In this document: piece by piece, positions 6,411 through 12,961 of the stretch
Layout of the letters: the number at the start of each line of letters is the position of its first letter
Numbering within the stretch: the stretch's first letter is position 1
Assembly: GCF_010548145.1 (NCBI RefSeq)
Contig: NZ_JAAGLN010000062.1
Location: 1 to 32,690 of the forward strand
Direction of reading: 5' to 3'
Length of the DNA: 32,690 bases
Source of the DNA: Streptomyces sp. SID10853
GTDB lineage: Bacteria; Actinomycetota; Actinomycetes; Streptomycetales; Streptomycetaceae
The notes under the pieces: model-generated
Told to the model about the DNA's origin: nothing
Database searches by the model: none
Seen by the model: only the letters and a program-made list of their open reading frames with translations
Made by a program: the position numbers and the translations under genes

Positions 6411-7637
6411 TCAGTCCGTCGCCTCGGCCAGCAGCTTCTGGACCCGGGAGACGCCCTCGACCAGGTCGTCGTCGCCGAGCGCGTACGACAGACGCAGGTA
6501 GCCGGGGGTGCCGAACGCCTCACCGGGCACCACGGCGACCTCGACCTCGTCCAGGATCAGCGCGGCCAGCTCCACCGAGCTCTGCGGGCGCTTGCCGCGG
6601 ATCTGCTTGCCGATGAGCGCCTTCACCGAGGGGTACGCGTAGAACGCGCCCTCCGGCTCCGGGCAGAGCACACCGTCGATCTCGTTGAGCATCCGCACGA
6701 TGGTCCTGCGGCGCCGGTCGAAGGCCGTGCGCATCTCGTCGACCGCGTCCAGGTTCCCCGACACCGCGGCGAGCGCGGCCGCCTGCGAGACGTTGGAGAC
6801 GTTGGAGGTGGCGTGCGACTGGAGGTTCGTCGCGGCCTTCACGACGTCCTTCGGGCCCACGATCCACCCCACGCGCCAGCCGGTCATGGCGTACGTCTTG
6901 GCCACGCCGTTGACCACGATGCACTTGTCACGCAGCTCGGGCACGACGGCGGGCAGCGAGGTGAACTCGGCGTCTCCGTAGATCAGGTGCTCGTAGATCT
7001 CGTCCGTCAGCACCCACAGACCGTGCTCGACGGCCCAGCGGCCGATGGCCTCGGTGTCGGCGCGGCTGTACACGGCGCCCGTCGGGTTGGACGGCGAGAC
7101 GAAGAGGACGACCTTGGTCCGCTCCGTGCGGGCGGCCTCCAGCTGCTCGACCGAGACCCGGTAACCGGTGGTCTCGTCGGCGACGACCTCGACCGGGACA
7201 CCGCCCGCGAGCCGGATCGACTCGGGGTACGTGGTCCAGTACGGAGCCGGGACGATGACCTCGTCGCCCGGGTCGAGGATCGCGGCGAACGCCTGGTAGA
7301 TCGCCTGCTTGCCGCCGTTGGTGACGAGCACCTGGGACGCCTCGACCTCGTAACCGGAGTCGCGCAGGGTCTTCGCGGCGATGGCGGCCTTGAGCTCGGG
7401 GAGCCCGCCGGCCGGCGTGTAGCGGTGGTACTTCGGGTTGCTGCAGGCCGCGATCGCGGCCTCGACGATGTAGCCGGGCGTGGGGAAGTCGGGCTCACCG
7501 GCACCGAAGCCGATCACCGGACGCCCGGCGGCCTTCAGGGCCTTCGCCTTGGCGTCGACGGCGAGAGTGGCGGACTCGGAGATGGCACCGATGCGGGCGG
7601 AGACCCTGCGCTCGGTCGGAGGAGTTGCGGCGCTCAT
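6411..7637 (-). CDS. aspC: Aspartate/aromatic aminotransferase, class I, PLP-dependent
   Basis: The 408-residue product belongs to the fold-type I aminotransferases (AspB/AspC subgroup Ib common in Gram-positives). It transfers the amino group of aspartate to 2-oxoglutarate using pyridoxal phosphate. Visible motifs are FGAGEPDFPTP, YTPAGGLPELK, VTNGGKQAIY, PAPYWTTYPE, SPSNPTG with the substrate/PLP Asn, the DEIYEHLIYG aspartate and Tyr, the Schiff-base Lys in NGVAKTYAMTGWRVGW, and the C-terminal YLRLSYAL with the carboxylate-binding Arg. Start ATG 7637 (MSAATPPTERR) is chosen; an ATG 9 bases upstream is also possible. Aspartate preference is inferred from family and locus (aspC lies next to tRNA-Trp/secE in streptomycetes); an aromatic or prephenate substrate is not excluded. 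Confidence 0.93.
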   Translation of the reverse strand: MSAATPPTERRVSARIGAISESATLAVDAKAKALKAAGRPVIGFGAGEPDFPTPGYIVEAAIAACSNPKYHRYTPAGGLPELKAAIAAKTLRDSGYEVEASQVLVTNGGKQAIYQAFAAILDPGDEVIVPAPYWTTYPESIRLAGGVPVEVVADETTGYRVSVEQLEAARTERTKVVLFVSPSNPTGAVYSRADTEAIGRWAVEHGLWVLTDEIYEHLIYGDAEFTSLPAVVPELRDKCIVVNGVAKTYAMTGWRVGWIVGPKDVVKAATNLQSHATSNVSNVSQAAALAAVSGNLDAVDEMRTAFDRRRRTIVRMLNEIDGVLCPEPEGAFYAYPSVKALIGKQIRGKRPQSSVELAALILDEVEVAVVPGEAFGTPGYLRLSYALGDDDLVEGVSRVQKLLAEATD

Positions 7638-7817
7638 GGGGCCCATGGTCCCAGACCGCAAACGGACTCGGCACACAGGTTTCGAAGGGCGGACACCGGG
7701 TCCGGCAACAGCCGTACGGCGAGCGGGAACCGGGCCCGTGCCGGGCTCCCGCGGCCCCGGCACCTGAGGGCAACCGGAAAGACAGGGGCCTCGTGCGGAC
7801 CGGCCCGGCCGAAGCTG

Positions 7818-7847
7818 TTCGACGTCAGGCCCCCGACCACGTACACT
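7818..7847 (+). promoter_or_regulatory. Candidate promoter for tRNA-Trp/secE/nusG
   Basis: TTCGAC (7818-7823) and TACACT (7842-7847) are 18 bases apart. A second possible -10, TAGGTT (7912-7917), sits close to the tRNA 5' end but lacks a convincing -35. The 293-base gap between aspC and tRNA-Trp shows no other feature. Confidence 0.4.
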
Positions 7848-7930
7848 CACTCGTCGTTGGCCTTCACCAGCCGTCCTGCCGAGCGCACTCCGTGCACCCG
7901 GTCGGATGCGGTAGGTTGGGGGAACCACAA

Positions 7931-8003
7931 AGGGTCGTAGCTCAATTGGTAGAGCACTGGTCTCCAAAACCAGCGGTTGGGGGTTCAAGTCCCTCCGGCC
8001 CTG
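7931..8003 (+). tRNA. tRNA-Trp (anticodon CCA)
   Basis: A 73-nt cloverleaf. AGGGTCG (7931-7937) pairs with CGGCCCT (7996-8002) with one T-G wobble, and the discriminator is G8003. The anticodon stem CTGGT/ACCAG encloses loop CTCCAAA, with CCA at 7964-7966. The T-arm is GGGGGTTCAAGTCCCTC. CCA is not encoded. tRNA-Trp directly upstream of secE is a conserved actinobacterial arrangement. Confidence 0.97.
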
Positions 8004-8033
8004 CTACACACACCTTCGCCAGGCTGTGTGCGC

Positions 8034-8045
8034 ATGTACGTACAT
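8034..8045. repeat. 12-bp perfect palindrome upstream of secE
   Basis: ATGTACGTACAT lies between tRNA-Trp and secE, 66 bases before the secE start. It could be a protein-binding site or chance. A short CACACA/TGTGTG hairpin (8007-8030) immediately precedes it in the tRNA trailer. Confidence 0.35.
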
Positions 8046-8110
8046 CTATGCACCGCCGTGCGGCTCCACCGGGCGCGGCACGGCCACGACCCGGAATCAG
8101 GTGAGAGATC

Positions 8111-8395
8111 GTGACGGACGCCGTCGGCTCCATCGACGTGCCTGATGCGCAGGATGAAGCGCCGGAGTCGAAGAAGGCGCGCAAGGGCGGGAAGCGCGGC
8201 AAGAAGGGCCCCTTCGGCCGCCTCGCGCTCTTCTACCGCCAGATCGTCGCGGAACTGCGCAAGGTCGTCTGGCCGACTCGTAGCCAGCTCTCGACCTACA
8301 CCACCGTGGTGATCGTTTTCGTCGTCATCATGATCGGCATCGTGACCGTGATTGACTATGGCTTCAACCAGGCCGCCAAGTACGTCTTTGGCTGA
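8111..8395 (+). CDS. secE: Preprotein translocase subunit SecE
   Basis: SecE clamps SecY in the Sec translocon at the cytoplasmic membrane. The 94-residue product has a charged, Lys-rich N-terminus (SKKARKGGKRGKKG), the conserved amphipathic helix FYRQIVAELRKVVWPTR with the invariant W-P-T/S, and a single membrane segment STYTTVVIVFVVIMIGIVTV. One transmembrane helix is the normal short form. The GTG start at 8111 has a weak GAGAG upstream. nusG follows 74 bases downstream across a hairpin, so the two are probably partly co-transcribed with attenuation between them. Confidence 0.96.
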   Translation: MTDAVGSIDVPDAQDEAPESKKARKGGKRGKKGPFGRLALFYRQIVAELRKVVWPTRSQLSTYTTVVIVFVVIMIGIVTVIDYGFNQAAKYVFG

Positions 8396-8398
8396 TCC

Positions 8399-8430
8399 GC
8401 GAAAGGCGCCGGGAGCGGCGTCTTTTTCGC
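8399..8430 (+). terminator. Attenuator-like hairpin between secE and nusG
   Basis: GGCGCC (8405-8410) pairs with GGCGTC (8417-8422, one G-U) and runs directly into TTTTT (8423-8427). Outer GCGAAA can pair with TTTCGC. This is a classic Rho-independent shape, but the stem is short and nusG has no other obvious promoter, so partial termination is likely. Confidence 0.5.
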
Positions 8431-8469
8431 ATGTTCCACCCGATTTGTATCCAGGAAGAAGCAGCCACC

Positions 8470-9375
8470 GTGTCTGACCCGAACCTGAACGAGGCCGTCG
8501 AGCCGGGCGAGAGCGTCGCGTCCGCAGAGGACGAGCTCGACATCGTCGAGGCGGCAGACGCTGTGGAGCCGGACCAGGCCGAAGCTGCCGACGCCGCCGC
8601 CGGTGAGCCCGCCGAAGAGTCCGCTGTGCACGCCGAGGACGAGGCCGTGGCCGTGGCGGAGTCCGCCGACGACGCCGAAGCCGCCGCCGAGGTGGAGGCA
8701 GCCGCCGAAGAGGCCGAGGACGAAGAGGCAGCCGAGGAAGCCGCCGACGTTCCCCCGGTCGACCCGGTCGAGGCCCTGCGCCAGGAACTCCGCGGGCTGC
8801 CGGGTGAGTGGTACGTCATCCACACGTACGCCGGTTACGAGAAGCGTGTGAAGGCCAACCTGGAGCAGCGTGCCGTCTCGCTGAACGTCGAGGAGTTCAT
8901 CTACCAGGCCGAAGTGCCCGAGGAAGAGATCGTCCAGATCAAGAACGGCGAGCGCAAGAACGTCCGCCAGAACAAGCTTCCCGGTTACGTCCTGGTCCGC
9001 ATGGACCTCACCAACGAGTCCTGGGGCGTGGTCCGCAACACCCCCGGAGTCACCGGCTTCGTCGGCAACGCCTACGACCCGTACCCGCTGACCCTGGACG
9101 AGATCGTCAAGATGCTCGCCCCCGAGGCCGAGGAGAAGGCCGCCCGCGAGGCCGCCGAGGCCGAGGGCAAGCCGGCTCCGGCCCGCAAGGTCGAGGTCCA
9201 GGTGCTCGACTTCGAGGTGGGCGACTCGGTCACCGTCACCGACGGCCCGTTCGCGACGCTCCAGGCGACGATCAACGAGATCAACGCCGACTCGAAGAAG
9301 GTCAAGGGCCTCGTCGAGATCTTCGGCCGCGAGACCCCGGTCGAGCTCAGCTTCGACCAGATCCAGAAGAACTAG
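8470..9375 (+). CDS. nusG: Transcription termination/antitermination factor NusG
   Basis: NusG bridges the RNA polymerase clamp and modulates elongation, pausing and termination. The product is 301 residues. The NGN domain begins at LPGEWYVIHTYAGYEKRVKANLEQR and includes LPGYVLVRMDL and PGVTGFVG. The C-terminal KOW domain is FEVGDSVTVTDGPFA to the end. Between the start and the NGN domain is an acidic extension of about 110 residues rich in Glu, Ala and Asp (EAADAVEPDQAEAAD), a known streptomycete feature absent from the E. coli protein. GTG 8470 is preferred to an in-frame ATG at 8431, which lies inside the terminator-like hairpin. A very strong terminator follows. Confidence 0.95.
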   Translation: MSDPNLNEAVEPGESVASAEDELDIVEAADAVEPDQAEAADAAAGEPAEESAVHAEDEAVAVAESADDAEAAAEVEAAAEEAEDEEAAEEAADVPPVDPVEALRQELRGLPGEWYVIHTYAGYEKRVKANLEQRAVSLNVEEFIYQAEVPEEEIVQIKNGERKNVRQNKLPGYVLVRMDLTNESWGVVRNTPGVTGFVGNAYDPYPLTLDEIVKMLAPEAEEKAAREAAEAEGKPAPARKVEVQVLDFEVGDSVTVTDGPFATLQATINEINADSKKVKGLVEIFGRETPVELSFDQIQKN

Positions 9376-9413
9376 CGGCCCCCCGGCCGCACGGCTTCTG
9401 GCACACACGCCTT

Positions 9414-9461
9414 CCAAGCAGGTCAGACCGGCTCACCAGCCGTCTGACCTGCTTGGTTTTT
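9414..9461 (+). terminator. Strong Rho-independent terminator after nusG
   Basis: CCAAGCAGGTCAGAC pairs perfectly over 15 bp with GTCTGACCTGCTTGG. An additional GGCT/AGCC inner stem lies across a one-base bulge, and TTTTT (9457-9461) follows. It separates the secE-nusG unit from rplK-rplA, which must have its own promoter between 9462 and 9557. Confidence 0.92.
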
Positions 9462-9557
9462 GGTCGCGCAGCTATACCCGTTATCGTTGCGCGGTATGCC
9501 TCCGTCCGGATGACCGGAATGGCGGCGAAACACTCTCACTAGGACCCGGAGAGAGCA

Positions 9558-9992
9558 ATGCCTCCCAAGAAGAAGAAGGTCACGGGGCTTATCAAGCTCC
9601 AGATCAAGGCCGGCGCGGCCAACCCGGCTCCGCCGGTCGGCCCCGCGCTGGGCCAGCACGGCGTCAACATCATGGAGTTCTGCAAGGCCTACAACGCCGC
9701 GACCGAGTCGCAGCGTGGCATGGTCGTGCCGGTGGAGATCACGGTCTACGAGGACCGCTCCTTCACCTTCATCACCAAGACTCCGCCGGCCGCGAAGCTG
9801 ATCCTCAAGGCCGCGGGTGTGGAGAAGGGCTCCGGCGAGCCGCACAAGACCAAGGTCGCCAAGCTCACCGGCGAGCAGGTCCGCGAGATCGCCACGACCA
9901 AGATGCCCGACCTGAACGCCAACGACATCGAGGCCGCGGCCAAGATCATCGCCGGCACCGCCCGTTCCATGGGCGTCACGGTCGAGGGCTGA
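9558..9992 (+). CDS. rplK: 50S ribosomal protein L11
   Basis: L11 binds the GTPase-associated centre of 23S rRNA and is needed for RelA-dependent (p)ppGpp synthesis; thiazole antibiotics such as thiostrepton act at this site. The 144-residue product shows the N-terminal proline-rich switch region (ANPAPPVGPALGQHGVNI) and the C-terminal rRNA-binding domain (SGEPHKTKVAKLT... MPDLNANDIEAAAKIIAGTARSMG). The ATG start has GGAGAGAG upstream. rplA follows after 79 bases. The leader 9462-9557 contains no clear L1-binding mimic that I can point to. Confidence 0.98.
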   Translation: MPPKKKKVTGLIKLQIKAGAANPAPPVGPALGQHGVNIMEFCKAYNAATESQRGMVVPVEITVYEDRSFTFITKTPPAAKLILKAAGVEKGSGEPHKTKVAKLTGEQVREIATTKMPDLNANDIEAAAKIIAGTARSMGVTVEG

Positions 9993-10071
9993 TCAAGCCC
10001 CCCTCCGCACCACAGTGGTAGGGCCAGCGCCGGCCCGCACCACGACTCCCACTCCCCATCTAGGAGCAGAA

Positions 10072-10794
10072 GTGAAGCGCAGCAAGACTCTCCGCGCTGC
10101 GGACGCCAAGGTCGACGCGGACAAGCTGTACGCCCCGCTCGAAGCCGTCCGCCTCGCCAAGGACACCTCCGCCACCAAGTTCGACGGCACCGTCGAGGTC
10201 GCCATGCGTCTGGGCGTCGACCCGCGCAAGGCCGACCAGATGGTCCGCGGCACCGTGAACCTGCCGCACGGCACCGGCAAGACCGCCCGGGTCCTGGTCT
10301 TCGCGACCGGTGACCGTGCTGCGGCCGCGGAGGCCGCGGGCGCCGACATCGTCGGCGCCGACGAGCTCATCGACGAGGTGGCGAAGGGCCGTCTGGACTT
10401 CGACGCCGTCGTCGCCACCCCGGACCTCATGGGCAAGGTCGGCCGCCTCGGCCGCGTGCTCGGTCCGCGTGGGCTCATGCCGAACCCGAAGACCGGAACG
10501 GTCACCCCTGACGTGACGAAGGCTGTCACGGACATCAAGGGCGGCAAGATCGAGTTCCGTGTCGACAAGCACTCGAACCTGCACTTCATCATCGGCAAGG
10601 TCTCCTTCGACGAGACGAAGCTGGTCGAGAACTACGCCGCGGCGCTGGAGGAAGTCCTCCGTCTGAAGCCGTCGGCCGCCAAGGGCCGCTACATCAAGAA
10701 GGCCACGCTGGCCACCACGATGGGCCCCGGCATCCCGCTGGACGCCAACCGCACCCGCAACCTCCTCGTCGAGGAGGACCCGGCCGCCGTCTGA
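10072..10794 (+). CDS. rplA: 50S ribosomal protein L1
   Basis: L1 forms the mobile L1 stalk of the large subunit, assists E-site tRNA release, and in many bacteria represses the rplK-rplA mRNA. The 240-residue product contains the signature LGRVLGPRGLMPNPKTGTV and the C-terminal MGPGIPLDANRTRNLLVEE. GTG 10072 is chosen because AGGAG (10062-10066) is 5 nt upstream and homologues start MKRSKTLRAADAK; an in-frame upstream ATG at 10015 lacks a ribosome-binding site. A long hairpin terminator follows 40 bases after the stop. Confidence 0.97.
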   Translation: MKRSKTLRAADAKVDADKLYAPLEAVRLAKDTSATKFDGTVEVAMRLGVDPRKADQMVRGTVNLPHGTGKTARVLVFATGDRAAAAEAAGADIVGADELIDEVAKGRLDFDAVVATPDLMGKVGRLGRVLGPRGLMPNPKTGTVTPDVTKAVTDIKGGKIEFRVDKHSNLHFIIGKVSFDETKLVENYAAALEEVLRLKPSAAKGRYIKKATLATTMGPGIPLDANRTRNLLVEEDPAAV

Positions 10795-10834
10795 TCTCCG
10801 GATCGGCAGGCAGCCGCGGGAAACGCGTGCTGTG

Positions 10835-10876
10835 AGCCGGGCCCCGCGCCTCTCCGGAGGTGCGGGGCCCGGCTTC
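10835..10876 (+). terminator. Terminator after rplA
   Basis: AGCCGGGCCCCGC (10835-10847) and GCGGGGCCCGGCT (10862-10874) form a perfect 13-bp stem, with an inner CCT/AGG pairing and a TT tail. It ends the rplK-rplA transcript. Confidence 0.85.
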
Positions 10877-11140
10877 TGCGTTGCCCCCTGTTCTCCCGCG
10901 CTGCCGCTCCGCTTCAGGGGCGGCACAGGCGCGGTACAGGAGGCGCTGGCGGCGGCATGGTGCCGCTGCCCCCGGCCCGGATCCTCGGAGGGGGGCGTAC
11001 GGCGCGCCACGGGCCCGTACGCCCCGGCTACGGCACGGCGGTACGGGCCGCCGCGCCGCCAACAGGCCGTCGGCCGGCCCGGTGGAGTCCCGCCCTCTAC
11101 CCCCGTGTCCGGGCGCTCAATCAGCTGACCGGGAACGGAT
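10877..11140. other. Gene-free spacer between rplKA and rplJL units
   Basis: No gene is supported. The frames here have arginine-, proline- and alanine-rich translations and no ribosome-binding sites. A hairpin of 11 bp, GGGGCGTACGG (10992-11002) with CCGTACGCCCC (11015-11025), is the only clear structure. Some streptomycetes have extra genes in this interval; none is seen here. Confidence 0.5.
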
Positions 11141-11170
11141 TTGCTCGGCGTGCCCCCGTTCGCGTACTCT
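11141..11170 (+). promoter_or_regulatory. rplJ-rplL promoter
   Basis: TTGCTC (11141-11146) and TACTCT (11165-11170) are 18 bases apart, a sigma-70/HrdB-type pair. The expected transcript start near 11177 is just before the structured L10 leader. Confidence 0.6.
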
Positions 11171-11176
11171 TCCGAC

Positions 11177-11387
11177 GAAGCCAAAGACCGCTGGTCGTTG
11201 CCGTGTGCTCGTGAGAGGGCGCGGTGGCCGAAGGATCCGCTGGAAGCGGGCGACTCGCGCAGGTGATCGTGGAAGTGCTCCCGGATCCGTCCGGTCGAGC
11301 TCGCGCCCCGTGCACCTGTGCCGGGGCGTTTCGTCTGTCCAGCCCCTTCTGAGCGGTCCTCATCACCCGGAAGGAGGCCGACGCTCT
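11177..11387 (+). promoter_or_regulatory. Structured rplJ leader (ribosomal protein L10 leader type)
   Basis: About 210 bases of untranslated leader precede rplJ. The 5' part reads GAAGCCAAAGACCGCTGGTCG, resembling the kink-turn-containing L10-L12 binding site of the L10 leader family. Further pairings visible are GACC/GGTC, CCGCT-GGA-AGCGG, AGGATCCG with CGGATCC, and GCGCAGGTG with CACCTGTGC. L10(L12)4 binding to such leaders represses rplJ-rplL translation in bacteria. Assignment to the Rfam family is from memory of the motif. Confidence 0.65.
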
Positions 11388-11945
11388 ATGGCAAGGCCCG
11401 ACAAGGCTGCCGCGGTAGCCGAGCTGGCGGACAAGTTCCGCAGCTCGAACGCCGCTGTGCTGACCGAGTACCGGGGTCTCACCGTGGCCCAGCTCAAGCA
11501 GCTGCGCCGTTCGCTCGGTGAGAACGCCCAGTACGCCGTGGTGAAGAACACGCTGACCAAGATCGCGGCCAACGAGGCCGGGATCAACACGCTGGACGAC
11601 CTGTTCGCAGGTCCGACGGCGGTTGCCTTCGTCACCGGTGACCCGGTGGAGTCGGCGAAGGGTCTTCGTGACTTCGCCAAGGAGAACCCCAACCTCGTCA
11701 TCAAGGGCGGTGTCCTTGATGGTAAGGCGCTGTCCGCGGATGAGTTCAAGAAGCTCGCGGACCTCGAGTCCCGCGAGGTTCTGCTCGCCAAGGTGGCCGG
11801 TGGAATCAAGGCGTCGATGGCCAAGGCCGCGGCGACTTTCCAGGCCCCGCTGTCGGAGTTCGTCCGCACCGCGGACGCCCTTCGCGCCAAGGTCGAGCAG
11901 GGCGGTGCCGGTACGCCGGCTCCCGCCGAGGCCGACGCCGAGTAA
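11388..11945 (+). CDS. rplJ: 50S ribosomal protein L10
   Basis: L10 is the base of the L7/L12 stalk that recruits translational GTPases. The 185-residue product starts MARPDKAAAVAELADKF and has the conserved TEYRGLTVAQLKQLRRSL and VVKNTLTKIAA segments, then a C-terminal helical region that binds L12 dimers and a Pro/Ala/Glu tail (TPAPAEADAE). The ATG at 11388 follows AAGGAGG with good spacing. It is autoregulated, by family knowledge, through the leader upstream. rplL follows after 81 bases containing a GCGGGC/GCCCGC hairpin (11963-11980) without a T-run. Confidence 0.98.
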   Translation: MARPDKAAAVAELADKFRSSNAAVLTEYRGLTVAQLKQLRRSLGENAQYAVVKNTLTKIAANEAGINTLDDLFAGPTAVAFVTGDPVESAKGLRDFAKENPNLVIKGGVLDGKALSADEFKKLADLESREVLLAKVAGGIKASMAKAAATFQAPLSEFVRTADALRAKVEQGGAGTPAPAEADAE

Positions 11946-12026
11946 TTCGGCTTCGCGTCGCAGCGGGCCCGTACGCCCGCCGTCATATACACCCGGCACC
12001 TGCCGAAAAAGTGGAAGGACGCCATC

Positions 12027-12410
12027 ATGGCGAAGCTGTCCCAGGACGAGCTGCTCGAGCAGTTCGAGACCCTGACCCTCATCGAGCTCTCCGAGTTCGT
12101 CAAGGCCTTCGAGGAGAAGTTCGACGTCAAGGCTGCCGCCCCGGTCGCCGTTGCCGCCGCCGGTGGCGCCGCCGCCACCCCCGAGGCCGCTGAGGAGCAG
12201 GACGAGTTCGACGTCATCCTCACCGGTGCCGGCGACAAGAAGATCCAGGTCATCAAGGTCGTGCGTGAGCTGACCTCGCTGGGCCTCAAGGAGGCCAAGG
12301 ACCTCGTGGACGGCGCCCCGAAGCCCGTCCTCGAGAAGGTCGCCAAGGAGGCCGCCGAGAAGGCTGCCGAGTCCCTCAAGGGCGCCGGCGCCTCGGTCGA
12401 GGTCAAGTAA
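12027..12410 (+). CDS. rplL: 50S ribosomal protein L7/L12
   Basis: L7/L12 is the multi-copy acidic stalk protein contacting EF-Tu, EF-G, IF2 and RF3. The 127-residue product has the N-terminal dimerisation helices (LSQDELLEQFETLTLIELSEFVKAFEEKF), an Ala-rich hinge (APVAVAAAGGAAATPEA) and the C-terminal factor-binding domain with IKVVRELTSLGLKEAKDLVDGAPK. ATG 12027 has GGAAGGA upstream. Three hairpins follow the stop, the last being terminator-like, separating stalk genes from rpoBC. Confidence 0.98.
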   Translation: MAKLSQDELLEQFETLTLIELSEFVKAFEEKFDVKAAAPVAVAAAGGAAATPEAAEEQDEFDVILTGAGDKKIQVIKVVRELTSLGLKEAKDLVDGAPKPVLEKVAKEAAEKAAESLKGAGASVEVK

Positions 12411-12414
12411 TTCC

Positions 12415-12451
12415 GGGAGTCTCCGGACTCCCTCGTACGCCCTCGGCGTAC
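12415..12451 (+). other. Two tandem hairpins after rplL
   Basis: GGGAGTC-TCCG-GACTCCC (12415-12432) is followed 2 nt later by GTACGCC-CTC-GGCGTAC (12435-12451). Both are perfect 7-bp stems. They may protect or process the rplJL 3' end. Confidence 0.55.
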
Positions 12452-12460
12452 ATCTGCACA

Positions 12461-12499
12461 GCGAAGGGCGATCACCCATCCGGGTGGTCGCCCTTTCGC
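12461..12499 (+). terminator. Terminator/attenuator between rplL and rpoB
   Basis: GCGAAGGGCGATCACCC pairs with GGGTGGTCGCCCTTTCGC over nearly its whole length, with one extra T bulged and a G-U pair; the loop is ATCC. Partial termination here would set the stalk-protein to RNA-polymerase ratio, as known for other bacteria. Confidence 0.7.
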
Positions 12500-12771
12500 G
12501 TGCCTGACGCCCCTCCTGCCTGCCTTGCTCTTCCCGCCGTGACGAGTATGGTGATCTTCGTTGCGCGCCGGGCCTGGTGCCCTCTCTCGCTCCCGCAGCG
12601 TGGCCGACGGCGACCCCCGAGGGGTGGGGGGCCTTGACGAACCGCACGGAGCGCGCAATTCTCAGGACGCGTCGTCACATCGATCCGTATCCGAGGCATG
12701 GATCGGCGACGAAGAGGGAAGCTTTGACGCAGGTGTTGAGAAGAAGAATGAGGGTCTCCCAGAACCCGCTC

Positions 12772-12800
12772 TGGACATCAGTGAGCCTTATGGCTACACT
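12772..12800 (+). promoter_or_regulatory. rpoB-rpoC promoter
   Basis: TGGACA (12772-12777) and TACACT (12795-12800) have an ideal 17-base spacer. They predict a start near 12807 and a leader of about 155 nt before the rpoB TTG. A second, weaker pair is TTGACG (12634-12639) with AATTCT (12657-12662). The rest of 12500-12771 has no supported gene. Confidence 0.65.
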
Positions 12801-12961
12801 GACCCTTTGCGCTGCCTGTTAGCTGCCTCCTGCCCGTCACCAGGGGCATGCCCACGCTTGAGCATCGAAGACTGCCCTCCCTGACCTGGGATGTCTCTCT
12901 CTGTGCCCCGCTTGGGACCGGTACGCGCGTAGTGAGTCCGAGCCCTCGGAAGGACCCCCTC

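Noticed and set aside
10860..11387. Upstream extension of the rplJ frame to 10860
   Set aside because: The extension is Arg/Pro-rich and crosses the rplA terminator and the rplJ promoter; the ATG at 11388 has a strong ribosome-binding site and matches L10.
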